DNA of 37,284 nucleotides, taken from Candidatus Zambryskiibacteriota bacterium (GTDB taxonomy: Bacteria; Patescibacteriota; Minisyncoccia; Phycocordibacterales; DATDWN01). The position numbers were made by a program, and so were the translations under genes. Below, in pieces: positions 1 through 6,385 of this stretch (position 1 is its first letter; every line of letters starts with the position of its first letter). The notes beneath the pieces are model-generated. The model ran no database searches. It was not told where the DNA came from and saw only the letters and a program-made list of their open reading frames with translations. The stretch is taken from assembly GCA_009694965.1 (NCBI GenBank), contig SIBV01000003.1:1-37284 (forward strand), written 5' to 3'.

Positions 1-4
1 ATTC

Positions 5-110
5 GAAAGACGGAGCGACTCCTGTTTTAGTAAAAACAGGACGCGAGTCAGGGTCGCGGAAATTTCTGAGCGTCGGCGAAGAAATTATCTGTGACCGAGA
101 TACACTTCCT
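5..110. repeat. Structured intergenic element, family G
   Basis: The stretch before the first gene holds no ORF but folds into nested hairpins: an arm CCTGTTTT/AAAACAGG (about 21-40) and an arm AAATTTCT/AGAAATT (about 60-85) joined by a CGCGAGTCAGGGTCGCGG linker. The same order of parts (hairpin, CGCGAG linker, AAATTT-stem-AATTATC) recurs in opposite orientation at 5790-5882. Stems differ in sequence but remain paired, which argues for conserved structure. Function is unknown. Confidence 0.45.
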
Positions 111-115
111 CCGCC

Positions 116-150
116 AAAACAAAAACGCTTGTTACAAGCGTTTTTGTTTT
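116..150. terminator. Perfect 16-bp hairpin, bidirectional terminator
   Basis: Two 16-nt arms (AAAACAAAAACGCTTG and its exact complement) flank a 3-nt loop, with A-rich and T-rich outer ends, so it can terminate transcription on either strand. Its TTGTTA centre (129-134) is also spaced as a -35 element for the TATAAT at 153, so terminator and promoter overlap. Confidence 0.75.
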
Positions 151-152
151 GC

Positions 153-158
153 TATAAT
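153..158 (+). promoter_or_regulatory. -10 box TATAAT, leaderless start
   Basis: TATAAT lies exactly 6 nt before the ATG at 165; a possible -35, TTGTTA, lies at 129-134 (18-nt spacer). There is no Shine-Dalgarno, so the transcript should begin at or next to the ATG. Confidence 0.75.
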
Positions 159-164
159 AGCCTC

Positions 165-563
165 ATGATAACTAAAAACCCATCACTACTTTTAGCCAGA
201 CTCGCACTATTAGTAGTCTACTTTTGGTTTGGACTTCTCAAAGTTCTCGGTATGAGTCCTGGAAGCGAAATGGTTGAAAAAATACTGGGGATGACTATGC
301 CATTCTTCCTGTTCTCTACGTTTATTATTTTGTTTGGACTCTTTGAGATGCTAATCGGAATACTATTTCTAATCCCAAAATGGGAAAAATTTGCGGTAGG
401 ACTATTTGCTCTTCATATGTTTACCACGACACTCCCCCTCTTCTTTATGGGTGAGGTGTGGACCTCAATGTTTGTGCCAACTTTGGAGGGACAGTATATT
501 GTAAAAAACTTGGCGCTAATAGCCTGTGCTGCGTGTATTTATACTTCAACTAGAAACGACTAG
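165..563 (+). CDS. DoxX-like four-helix membrane protein
   Basis: A 132-residue hydrophobic protein with about four membrane segments, the first near residues 6-26 and others around 45-70, 75-95 and 110-130. It resembles the small DoxX-like family seen in many Patescibacteria, including the FGLLKVLG stretch after helix 1 and a C-terminal VPTLEGQYIVKNLALIA stretch. The ORF track starts at a TTG at 129, but the ATG at 165 is preferred because a TATAAT lies 6 nt before it and the extra upstream residues are encoded by the terminator hairpin. Physiological role is not known; DoxX relatives have been linked to redox or sulfur metabolism. No heme or metal motif is visible. Confidence 0.7.
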   Translation: MITKNPSLLLARLALLVVYFWFGLLKVLGMSPGSEMVEKILGMTMPFFLFSTFIILFGLFEMLIGILFLIPKWEKFAVGLFALHMFTTTLPLFFMGEVWTSMFVPTLEGQYIVKNLALIACAACIYTSTRND

Positions 564-572
564 TTGTTGTGA

Positions 573-578
573 TAGAAT
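573..578 (+). promoter_or_regulatory. -10 box TAGAAT, leaderless start
   Basis: TAGAAT ends 6 nt before the ATG at 585. There is no Shine-Dalgarno and the -35 is weak. Confidence 0.65.
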
Positions 579-584
579 TAACCT

Positions 585-1040
585 ATGGAAAAACTCTCTT
601 GGGAAACTATCGAATACCTACATACAGAAAAAACTTCTGATTGGTATTGGATTGTGGGAATAATTACTATTTCTATTGCACTAATTTCAATAATACTAAA
701 TAACGTTATATTCGCACTGCTTATTATAGTCGCATCCTTTACCCTCTCACTTTTTGCCTCTCGTCGACCAGAAAAAATAAAAATCGAAATAAGTAACTCC
801 GGCGTTCAGGTAGGTAAAACAAAATATTCATATCATGAGTTAGAATCTTTTTGGGTTGAAACGCGTGAAGTTCACCACAGAGTACTGCTGAAATCCAAGG
901 CTATCTTGAAACCATATGTTGTGATTTTTATTGAAGACATCGATCCTGAGGAACTTCGAACCTTGCTCGCTCAGTATTTGCAGGAAGAAGAACATAGCGA
1001 ACCTCTACTCGAAAAACTTTTGTTGTATTTTGGTTTCTAG
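585..1040 (+). CDS. Small membrane protein of CPR type, function unknown
   Basis: A 151-residue protein with a short cytosolic N-terminus, two closely spaced hydrophobic segments (about 21-39 and 41-58), then a soluble C-terminal domain of about 90 residues with an alternating strand pattern (KIKIEISNSGVQVG, YSYHELESFWV) and a final helix. The layout resembles a PH-like domain on a membrane hairpin, as in conserved small Patescibacteria proteins of unknown function. It follows the DoxX-like gene by 21 nt but has its own TAGAAT at -6. Its stop lies just before the 3' end of the convergent tRNA-Arg gene. I cannot assign a function. Confidence 0.65.
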   Translation: MEKLSWETIEYLHTEKTSDWYWIVGIITISIALISIILNNVIFALLIIVASFTLSLFASRRPEKIKIEISNSGVQVGKTKYSYHELESFWVETREVHHRVLLKSKAILKPYVVIFIEDIDPEELRTLLAQYLQEEEHSEPLLEKLLLYFGF

Positions 1041-1045
1041 AATTG

Positions 1046-1117
1046 TGCTCCCGTGAGGAATCGAACCTCAATCACAAACTCCGCAAGTTCGCATTCTATC
1101 CGTTGAACTACGGGAGC
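1046..1117 (-). tRNA. tRNA-Arg (anticodon GCG)
   Basis: The complement folds into a full cloverleaf: acceptor GCTCCCG/CGGGAGC, D-arm GTTC...GAAT, anticodon stem CGAAC/GTTTG around loop TTGCGGA, and T-arm with GTTCGATTC. Anticodon GCG reads CGC/CGU. Most bacteria use ACG (edited to inosine by TadA) for this box, so a genomic G34 is uncommon. The CCA end is not encoded and must be added enzymatically. It is convergent with the 585-1040 gene, 5 nt away. Confidence 0.93.
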
Positions 1118-1138
1118 GATATTTATTTTATTAAGATA

Positions 1139-1699
1139 TCATATAATGTCATGATTACCTATTTGCTTTTGAATAGCGTACCCTATGGCTAAAATCTCCT
1201 TTCTAATATCACTACTTAAATAGCACAAACTACATATACCCATAAAATTCTTCCTGAATCTTTTTTTTCGACTTCTTTTTTTTATTGTAGTTGCATTAAA
1301 TTGTGCCTCTGGAATATGTAATAAATTAGACCAAAATTGTTTTGTTTTTTTAACTGGATGATAATAATGTAACTGTAAATAAATACGAAATCTAGCCTCA
1401 TTTATTTCATAGCAATTTCTTAATAAAGATGCAAAAAGATCAATTAACTTTGGATCAGTGTTAGTAAATTTCAATCCACTTATTCTTTCGTGTTTTGAAC
1501 CTTCGGCCCAATATAGCATTGCTAAAAGAGATTTCTGAAAATCTTTAGACTTAAGTGGATAAGATGATACTTCCTCTTCAATACTAATTCTAATTTTTTC
1601 TAATCCATCAAGCCTTATTTTAGTTTTCATTCTTCCTGCTAAAGGTCGAATTTTTGCTAAATGTTCAGCCATCGCTTTTTTATCAAAAGGCATGCCCAA
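1139..1699 (-). CDS. LAGLIDADG-like/HTH family protein, N-terminus probably lost
   Basis: This 186-residue protein has the pattern LLAMLYWAEGSK ... LKFTNTDPKLIDLFASLL ... QLHYYHP ... FWSNLLHIPEAQF, typical of a family related to LAGLIDADG-type endonuclease folds, common in Patescibacteria and usually carrying an N-terminal helix-turn-helix. The ORF-track start is a TTG; the frame stays open for 19 more codons and encodes APKRTLSDWFGKE, which looks like the recognition helix of that HTH. A TAA at 1757-1759 closes it, right beside repeat-like sequence. No start codon or promoter is convincing, so the gene is probably 5'-truncated. Remaining activity is unknown. Confidence 0.55.
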   Translation of the reverse strand: MGMPFDKKAMAEHLAKIRPLAGRMKTKIRLDGLEKIRISIEEEVSSYPLKSKDFQKSLLAMLYWAEGSKHERISGLKFTNTDPKLIDLFASLLRNCYEINEARFRIYLQLHYYHPVKKTKQFWSNLLHIPEAQFNATTIKKRSRKKRFRKNFMGICSLCYLSSDIRKEILAIGYAIQKQIGNHDII

Positions 1700-1782
1700 T
1701 TCCTTACCAAACCAATCAGAAAGAGTTCTCTTGGGTGCTTGGTTAATCTGGATGAGTTATTAAAAATAAAAATGAATCACTC

Positions 1783-1890
1783 ACGCCCTCACGGGACGAG
1801 GTATCCGGGAAAGATTTTGCTTTCGCAAAATCCTTGATTCGCTCGGACTCACTCTATCCCACGGGCTGACGCCACAGGGAATTGTTGTGG
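1783..1890. repeat. Structured intergenic element, possible family G member
   Basis: The GC-richer segment between rpsT and the truncated gene carries a hairpin GATTTTGC/GCAAAATC with a TTTC loop, flanked by CGCTCGGACTC and by CACGGGACGAGG-like arms. CTCGGACTC is shared with the element at 5790-5882. The rest of the similarity is weak. Confidence 0.35.
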
Positions 1891-1893
1891 ATT

Positions 1894-1929
1894 AAATCAA
1901 AAACCACTCCAGAGAGTGGTTTTTGATTT
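1894..1929 (-). terminator. rpsT terminator
   Basis: Perfect 16-bp arms (AAATCAAAAACCACTC and complement) around a CAGA loop give a T-rich 3' side on the minus strand. The hairpin overlaps the first base of the rpsT stop codon. Confidence 0.8.
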
Positions 1930-2189
1930 TAGGCTTTCTTGATCATCGCACTGATTCTAGATTTCTTTCTAGATGCTGTGTTTTGCTTTAGTAAACCAGT
2001 TTTTACTGACTTATCTAGAATTTTTTGTACTTCTGGCATGAAGTCACGAGCTTCCTTCATCTTCTTTTCAGAGATAAGTTTCTTCACTTTCTTCAGTGCT
2101 TTGTTTATAAGCTCCTTCTTATTTAGGTTGAAATTTCGCTTTCTTTGTGAACCTCTTAGGGCTTTTTTGGCTGATGTTGTAATAGGCAT
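1929..2189 (-). CDS. rpsT: 30S ribosomal protein S20
   Basis: The 86-residue, very basic protein starts MPITTSAKKALRGSQRKRNFN, the S20 signature, followed by the helical KKELINKALKKVKKLI region and a C-terminal KQNTASRKKSRI segment that matches the family end. Length is normal. S20 binds 16S rRNA early in 30S assembly. The gene is divergent from ruvA. The start is supported by TAGGAT 7 nt upstream with no Shine-Dalgarno. A strong hairpin overlaps the stop. Confidence 0.95.
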   Translation of the reverse strand: MPITTSAKKALRGSQRKRNFNLNKKELINKALKKVKKLISEKKMKEARDFMPEVQKILDKSVKTGLLKQNTASRKKSRISAMIKKA

Positions 2190-2254
2190 GTGTCGTATCC
2201 TATATTAAACCAAGAAATAAATCAAATACCGAAAAATATAGGTGGAATTTTGCC

Positions 2255-2292
2255 TGCCCCGTAGTGAAGCTTCTTGCTTCTACTACTGGGGT
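2255..2292. other. Hairpin in the rpsT-ruvA divergent region
   Basis: CCCCGTAGTgaAGC ... GCTtctACTactGGGG forms an imperfect hairpin just upstream of the ruvA -10. CCCCGTAGTGA also occurs in the hairpin upstream of ruvB at 14013-14066, so both ruv genes are preceded by related sequence. It could be regulatory or simply a shared repeat. Confidence 0.45.
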
Positions 2293-2300
2293 AAATAGAG

Positions 2301-2306
2301 TATTAT
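2301..2306 (+). promoter_or_regulatory. -10 box TATTAT, leaderless start
   Basis: TATTAT lies 6 nt before the ruvA ATG at 2313, with no Shine-Dalgarno. Confidence 0.65.
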
Positions 2307-2312
2307 AGAACC

Positions 2313-2900
2313 ATGATTGGCTACCTAAAGGGCACGTTACTGCATCAAGACTTGAAGTCTGTGATTCTTGATGTAGGAGGTGTGGGCTACAAAATCTATA
2401 CAAATACAGCCTTTTTGTCTTTGCCGAAGCTTGGCCTCGGCGATAAATCATATAAGGCGCAAGCTTCGACAGCATTCTGGACGTATTTAGCTGTTAGAGA
2501 AACTGCACTCGACCTGTATGGTTTCAACACAAAAGACGAGCTACATTTCTTTGAACTACTTATTTCTGTTTCTGGTATTGGGCCAAAATCTGCAATGGGA
2601 ATACTCTCGATTGCATCCGTTCAAAACCTCAGGCATGCCATTGTATCAGGAGACACAAGTCACCTTACAAAAGTTTCTGGTATAGGAAAAAAGAACGCTG
2701 AAAAAATTGTGATTGAACTCAAAGATAAACTAGAAGGTCTGAGTACTGACATGACGGAATCCATGCATGGTGATGTTGACGCTATTGAAGCACTCAAAGC
2801 TCTAGGTTACGGTGAACGTGAAGCGAGAGAAGCTTTGAAAAAAGCTGAGGGAGAGACCACAGAAAAGAAAGTTCGGTCTGCATTAAAAAAATTATCATGA
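2313..2900 (+). CDS. ruvA: Holliday junction branch migration protein RuvA
   Basis: RuvA forms a tetramer that binds the four-way junction and recruits the RuvB motor. The 195-residue protein begins MIGYLKGTLL, the usual N-terminal OB-fold start, with VGGVGYKI typical of domain I. Helix-hairpin-helix motifs are visible as ISVSGIGPKSAMGIL and LTKVSGIGKKNAEKIV (about 87-125). The C-terminal domain III (about 150-195, ALKALGYGEREAREAL) binds RuvB. RuvB and RuvC lie about 12-14 kb away in the same window rather than in one operon. The stop is followed by a CGAAT palindrome. Confidence 0.95.
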   Translation: MIGYLKGTLLHQDLKSVILDVGGVGYKIYTNTAFLSLPKLGLGDKSYKAQASTAFWTYLAVRETALDLYGFNTKDELHFFELLISVSGIGPKSAMGILSIASVQNLRHAIVSGDTSHLTKVSGIGKKNAEKIVIELKDKLEGLSTDMTESMHGDVDAIEALKALGYGEREAREALKKAEGETTEKKVRSALKKLS

Positions 2901-3012
2901 TACTAATATACGAATGTAACGAATGATACGAATGGTTACGAATAAGAAAAATCAAGAAGCATTCATTCGTAGACATTTGTAGATTAGTATTATTCGTATA
3001 TTCGTATGTTTA
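2901..3012 (+). repeat. CGAAT palindromic element, copy 1 (upstream of mutM)
   Basis: The left half contains spaced CGAAT units (ACGAATGTAACGAATG and more) and the right half ATTCG units (CATTCATTCGTAG, ATTATTCGTATATTCG), so the element can fold into one long hairpin. It ends in GTATGTTTAACT 10-20 nt before the mutM ATG. Copies at 28830, 32958 and 35817 share layout and orientation relative to the next gene. Confidence 0.75.
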
Positions 3013-3021
3013 ACTAAAACT

Positions 3022-3918
3022 ATGCCTGAATTACCTGAAGTTGAAAATCTAAGGCTAGGTCTGGAGCGCTATATTCTCGGACAAAAAATATTAAAAGTTA
3101 AAATTAATAAACCTAAACTTGTCTCAGGTAAGGGCAACGCTCGCGTTGCATCCTCCAAAAAAGTCAGCGAATTTATAAATGGTCTCACTAAAGAGAAATT
3201 TATAGCAGTAGAAAGGAGGGCGAAAAATTTAATTTTTAAACTAAGTAACGATAAGATGATTTTAGCTCACCTTAAGATGAGCGGGCAATTTGTATATAAA
3301 GGCAAAAACAAAAAAAGTGTAATAGGTGGTCATCCTATAGAAATTTCTGAAAAAGTTTTACCTAATAAGCACACTCATATTATCTTTGAATTAAATGATG
3401 GGGTTCTGTACTACAACGACACAAGAATGTTTGGCTATGCCCTTTATTACCCAAATGTCGAACAATTTGAAAAAGGAAATCATTTTGAAAACCTAGGCAA
3501 AGAACCGCTTGATAAAAGTTTTACGGCTAAGTATTTTTTTGAATCCCTTAAAAGCAAAAGGAGTAAAATTAAAAGCGTTCTAATGGGCCAAGAAGTGGTT
3601 GTTGGAGTTGGTAATATTTATACTGACGAAAGCCTCTTTGAGGCTGGCATCCTACCTACCCGTTCTGCCCAAAGTCTAAATTTGAATGAAGTCACCAAAC
3701 TTCATAAAGCTATTATTAGAATAATATCCAAAGCAATTAAAGTAGGTGGCTCCTCTGTGGCTACCTACCGTCTCTTGGATGAAAGCCAAGGCAATTATGC
3801 TCGGGAACACAAAGTTTACGGCAAGTCCGGCAAAAACTGCCCCCGCTGCGCTTCCTCTCTTCAAAAAATCCTTATCCAGACACGAACGACAATTTTTTGC
3901 CCAAATTGCCAAAGATAA
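3022..3918 (+). CDS. mutM: Formamidopyrimidine-DNA glycosylase (Fpg/MutM)
   Basis: This base-excision enzyme removes 8-oxoguanine and formamidopyrimidines and nicks the strand. The N-terminal PELPEVE gives the catalytic Pro2 (after Met removal) and Glu3. The HLKMSGQ segment carries the conserved lysine, and the end carries the zinc finger CPRC...CPNC with the QTRTTIFCPNCQ tail. The helix-two-turn-helix region includes VGVGNIYTDESLFEAGI. At 298 residues it is slightly longer than usual, with a lysine-rich insert near 95-110. It lies downstream of a CGAAT palindrome that probably supplies the promoter. Confidence 0.95.
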   Translation: MPELPEVENLRLGLERYILGQKILKVKINKPKLVSGKGNARVASSKKVSEFINGLTKEKFIAVERRAKNLIFKLSNDKMILAHLKMSGQFVYKGKNKKSVIGGHPIEISEKVLPNKHTHIIFELNDGVLYYNDTRMFGYALYYPNVEQFEKGNHFENLGKEPLDKSFTAKYFFESLKSKRSKIKSVLMGQEVVVGVGNIYTDESLFEAGILPTRSAQSLNLNEVTKLHKAIIRIISKAIKVGGSSVATYRLLDESQGNYAREHKVYGKSGKNCPRCASSLQKILIQTRTTIFCPNCQR

Positions 3919-3960
3919 GTTTTGTAACAGTAACACTACTGCAATATGCTCTAAAAGTGA

Positions 3961-3966
3961 TAGAAT
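3961..3966 (+). promoter_or_regulatory. -10 box TAGAAT, leaderless start
   Basis: TAGAAT is separated by exactly 6 nt (ATAGAC) from the ATG at 3973. Confidence 0.65.
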
Positions 3967-3972
3967 ATAGAC

Positions 3973-4845
3973 ATGCAAGGCATAGTCATTCTACTAGGAA
4001 TTATAGCTATTGGACTCTTTGGTGGGAGCAAGGGAGCTGGAAATAATGGCCTGTTCTCAACTGGTGCTCCAACCCCTGAACAAAAAAAAGCGAGTATAGA
4101 GTTCCAAATACGGGACGCCCAAGTAAAAGTCGACGAGCTTCAAAAACAAATCAAGACCGCAGAAGAGAATAAAAACGCCTCGATTTACAAAGGTGATGTC
4201 ACTTTGAACTATGGCAGTAGATCGACTGACCCTGGACAAGAATACCTAACTATAAAAGTCAGTAGCGGTGGCAACAAAAACATTCTAGTTACTGGATGGC
4301 AAGTAAAAAGCCTAGCTAGCGGAAACTCTGTGACGATTCCGAAAGGCACATATTTATTCTTCACGGAGACTATTAACTCGGAAGAAGATATCCGTCTTAC
4401 AGGGGGTGACACCTTATATCTTGTAACTGGCTCATCTCCGAACGGAGCTAGTTTCAAATCCAACAAATGTTCAGGATACCTAACTCAATTCCAAACTTTT
4501 ATACCTTATATAAATAACATCTGTCCTTCACCTAAAAACGAAAATCTGTCCTCAATACCCCGACGCGTTATAAACGATGCGTGTTTTGACTATATTGATT
4601 ACTTCCCTACTTGCAGAATACAGACTGAACCGCTTCCTCAAAATTGGAGTTCCGAGTGTTACAGTTTTATCTATGACAAAATTAACTATCCATCTTGTGT
4701 AAATGTGCACAAAAGCGATGCGGACTTCTACCAGCCAGAATGGAGAGTTTACCTCAAGCGCTCAGAAAGACTCTGGAAAAACTCCAAAGAAACTATAGTC
4801 TTGTATGACAGCACAGGCAAAGTAGTAGATACAATAAAAAATTAG
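3973..4845 (+). CDS. Membrane-anchored lamin-tail-like surface protein
   Basis: The 290-residue protein starts with a hydrophobic segment (about 2-20) that would act as a signal anchor, followed by a charged coiled-coil-like stretch (about 35-65) and a beta-rich extracellular region. The pattern YLTIKVSS ... ITGWQVKS-like ... TIPKGTYLF ... GDTLYLVTG, and the closing LYDSTGKVVDTI, resemble a lamin-tail domain, a fold common in secreted Patescibacteria proteins. Several cysteines lie in the central part (CSGY, ICPS, ACFDY, TCRI, ECYS, SCVN), suggesting disulfides outside the cell. Its TAG overlaps the TAA of the convergent methyltransferase gene. Ligand unknown. Confidence 0.6.
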   Translation: MQGIVILLGIIAIGLFGGSKGAGNNGLFSTGAPTPEQKKASIEFQIRDAQVKVDELQKQIKTAEENKNASIYKGDVTLNYGSRSTDPGQEYLTIKVSSGGNKNILVTGWQVKSLASGNSVTIPKGTYLFFTETINSEEDIRLTGGDTLYLVTGSSPNGASFKSNKCSGYLTQFQTFIPYINNICPSPKNENLSSIPRRVINDACFDYIDYFPTCRIQTEPLPQNWSSECYSFIYDKINYPSCVNVHKSDADFYQPEWRVYLKRSERLWKNSKETIVLYDSTGKVVDTIKN

Positions 4846-5321
4846 ACTCCGAGAATTCGAAATAATGCTGTTCCAAAAGCAACAGAAACATTCAAGGATT
4901 CTTTATCGCCTTTCATAGGAATTTCTGCAACAATGTCACATAAAGATAAAATATCTTTATCTATTCCTTCTACCTCATTCCCAACTACAAACAAAACTCG
5001 CTTACCAGTTTTTACCTTTTTATAATCAACGGAATTTTTTGATTGTTCTATTCCTATTATTTCTATTTTTTTATTTTTCAATTTTTTAATTAGCTTTTTT
5101 GCGTCTTTCACATATTCCCAAGGTATGGTTTTTTCAGCCCCTAGTGAGACCTTGCTCACATCTTTTCTCGGCCTATTGAACTTATCAGTGGGAGTAGGTG
5201 TGTAGCCCGATAAGTAAATCTTTGTAACACCTAGGGCGTCACTCGTTCTGAAAATAGACCCAACATTATGGGTACTGCGAATATTATAGAGCAAGACGAC
5301 AACCTCTCTTTTCTTTTTCAT
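4842..5321 (-). CDS. SpoU-family tRNA/rRNA 2'-O-methyltransferase
   Basis: The 159-residue protein has the SPOUT/SpoU motifs in order: motif 1 YNIRSTHNVGSIFRTSDALG (about 12-31), motif 2 FVVGNEVEGID (about 131-141), motif 3 EIPMKGDKESLNVSVAFGTALF (about 150-170 in family numbering). These form the trefoil knot that binds S-adenosylmethionine and methylates a ribose 2'-OH. The short single-domain form is like TrmL, but the target cannot be decided from sequence alone. The gene faces the lamin-tail protein (stops overlap) and is divergent from the DoxX-like gene across a 52-bp palindrome. Confidence 0.85.
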   Translation of the reverse strand: MKKKREVVVLLYNIRSTHNVGSIFRTSDALGVTKIYLSGYTPTPTDKFNRPRKDVSKVSLGAEKTIPWEYVKDAKKLIKKLKNKKIEIIGIEQSKNSVDYKKVKTGKRVLFVVGNEVEGIDKDILSLCDIVAEIPMKGDKESLNVSVAFGTALFRILGV

Positions 5322-5327
5322 TTCCTG

Positions 5328-5333
5328 AATATA
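5328..5333 (-). promoter_or_regulatory. -10 box TATATT, leaderless start
   Basis: On the minus strand TATATT is 6 nt (CAGGAA) before the methyltransferase ATG at 5321. The AGGA in the spacer could alternatively act as a weak ribosome site. Confidence 0.55.
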
Positions 5334-5339
5334 TCATAG

Positions 5340-5391
5340 ATTTCAAATCATCATATCTTACGATATATCGTAAGATATGATGATTTGAAAT
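5340..5391. repeat. Perfect 52-bp palindrome without loop
   Basis: The centre is CGATATATCG; both halves (26 nt) are exact complements, ending in TTTGAAA. It sits between divergent genes. The right end supplies TTGAAA, spaced 17 nt from the TACAAT of the DoxX-like gene. It may be a bidirectional operator, a transposon footprint or a cruciform. Confidence 0.85.
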
Positions 5392-5407
5392 TTGAAATTA
5401 AAAATTG

Positions 5408-5413
5408 TACAAT
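5408..5413 (+). promoter_or_regulatory. Promoter TTGAAA-N17-TACAAT, leaderless start
   Basis: TACAAT lies 6 nt before the ATG at 5420; TTGAAA at 5385-5390 gives a standard 17-nt spacing, and lies at the edge of the palindrome. Confidence 0.75.
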
Positions 5414-5419
5414 GTAGAC

Positions 5420-5773
5420 ATGAATACACTTTCAATATTTCCAGACCTTCTAACTTTCAACCTTTTGGCGCCAGCACTTCTCCGATTGGCCTGTGGTTTA
5501 TTTTTATTATATTTAGGTTGGGAAAGATACAAAAAACCGTACAAATGGTCACTCTTTGCATATGTAATTGTTGGAATATTACTAATTCTAGGACTATACA
5601 CTCAAATCGCAGTAATTGTCGCACTTATAATCTTAAAATTTGATTTTTGGGAAAGTAGAAAAACCACTTCCATTTCTAGAGAAAAATATATTCTCCAAGT
5701 AATGGTAAATGTCGTGCTTATTTCACTATTATTTACGGGACCGGGGTTCTTGGCTTTTGATTTACCGTTGTAG
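5420..5773 (+). CDS. DoxX-like membrane protein
   Basis: The 117-residue protein has about four hydrophobic helices, with a LRLACGLFLLYLGWERY stretch in the first helix and a C-terminal LLFTGPGFLAFDLPL, the usual end of DoxX-type proteins. The ORF track begins at TTG 5405, but ATG 5420 follows TACAAT by 6 nt and is a better start. It is a second, distinct DoxX-like protein in this window (the other is at 165-563). Function unknown. Confidence 0.7.
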   Translation: MNTLSIFPDLLTFNLLAPALLRLACGLFLLYLGWERYKKPYKWSLFAYVIVGILLILGLYTQIAVIVALIILKFDFWESRKTTSISREKYILQVMVNVVLISLLFTGPGFLAFDLPL

Positions 5774-5789
5774 AGACTACGGCCGGCAC

Positions 5790-5980
5790 ATGTGTCCTGG
5801 ATAATTTTTTCGTCGTCACTCAAAAATTTCCTCGGACTCTGACCTCGCGACCAAGTCTTTTGACTTGGTACCCGCTCCGGTCCGCAGACCTGTGCACTTC
5901 GGATAATTTCAATTCCGTCGAATTGAAATTTCCTTCGGCCCACGACTCGGCCGTTTTTCGTACTCGAAAAACATGTCTCC
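5790..5980 (+). repeat. Structured element, tandem family G pair
   Basis: Two similar units follow each other. Each has GATAATTT, a variable stem, AAATTTCC, a CG-rich linker (CTCGGACTCTGACCTCGCG in the first, CGACTCGGCC in the second), another variable hairpin (ACCAAGTC/GACTTGGT; GTTTTTCG/CGAAAAAC) and CTCCG. Stem sequences differ while pairing is kept. The linker CTCCGGTCCGCA..ACCTGTG is repeated inverted at 6236-6288. No ORF is supported here. Confidence 0.5.
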
Positions 5981-5983
5981 GTC

Positions 5984-6032
5984 GCGCACTAGTACGAAAA
6001 AATCCCATGCAGATGGGATTTGTTTCGACTAG

Positions 6033-6037
<5 letters not shown>
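5984..6037 (-). terminator. tRNA-Lys trailer hairpin and terminator
   Basis: On the minus strand the inner hairpin AAATCCCAT/ATGGGATTT (6000-6021) is followed by TTTTTTCG, a clear terminator. The pairing continues outward (GCGCACTAGT with ACTAGTGCGC) and reaches into the last bases of the tRNA acceptor, so the precursor could fold in two ways. Confidence 0.7.
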
Positions 6038-6105
<68 letters not shown>

Positions 6106-6235
6106 AAAATATTATGATAACTATAAAAATATACCAGAAAAATGTACAATGTCCAACTAGACTTATATTCAATAGACTAGCATCATCTCAAATCCCTCTG
6201 ACAAATGCAATAATCTTTCTAAACTTATTACAAAA

Positions 6236-6322
6236 TTCAATTCGACGGAATTGAATTTACCCTAAGTACACAGGTATGCGGACCGGAGAAAAGTTTTTGA
6301 CGAAAAACTTTTACTCGCGGAA
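6236..6322 (-). repeat. Structured element, inverted partial copy of family G
   Basis: On the minus strand this reads CGCGAG, a hairpin (AAAAGTTTTT/AAAAACTTTT), CTCCGGTCCGCATACCTGTG, then TTCAATTCCGTCGAATTGAA. The last 20 nt and most of the linker match 5875-5937 on the plus strand, while the hairpin has different bases but still pairs. The 6106-6359 region otherwise contains no supported gene. Confidence 0.55.
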
Positions 6323-6354
6323 GATTCCTTTATTCTATGAAACCTAATTTTGAC

Positions 6355-6385
6355 GAAAAAATGCAGTCACCCATGTGACTGCATT
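6355..6385 (-). terminator. Terminator of the 85-aa gene
   Basis: AATGCAGTCAC/GTGACTGCATT stem with a CCAT loop, followed on the minus strand by TTTTTTC. It overlaps the stop codon. Confidence 0.8.

Noticed and set aside
1939-2475. ORF-track frames 1939-2208 (+) and 2200-2475 (-)
   Set aside because: Antisense shadows of rpsT and ruvA; the protein sequences show no family pattern.
2901-3012. CGAAT repeats considered as a CRISPR array
   Set aside because: Units are only 5-8 nt, spacing is irregular and small, the two halves are inverted relative to each other, and no cas genes are present.
3134-3149. GCAACGC-TC-GCGTTGC palindrome inside mutM
   Set aside because: It is short, encodes ordinary residues in a region where related MutM proteins are similar, and does not match any repeat family in the window.
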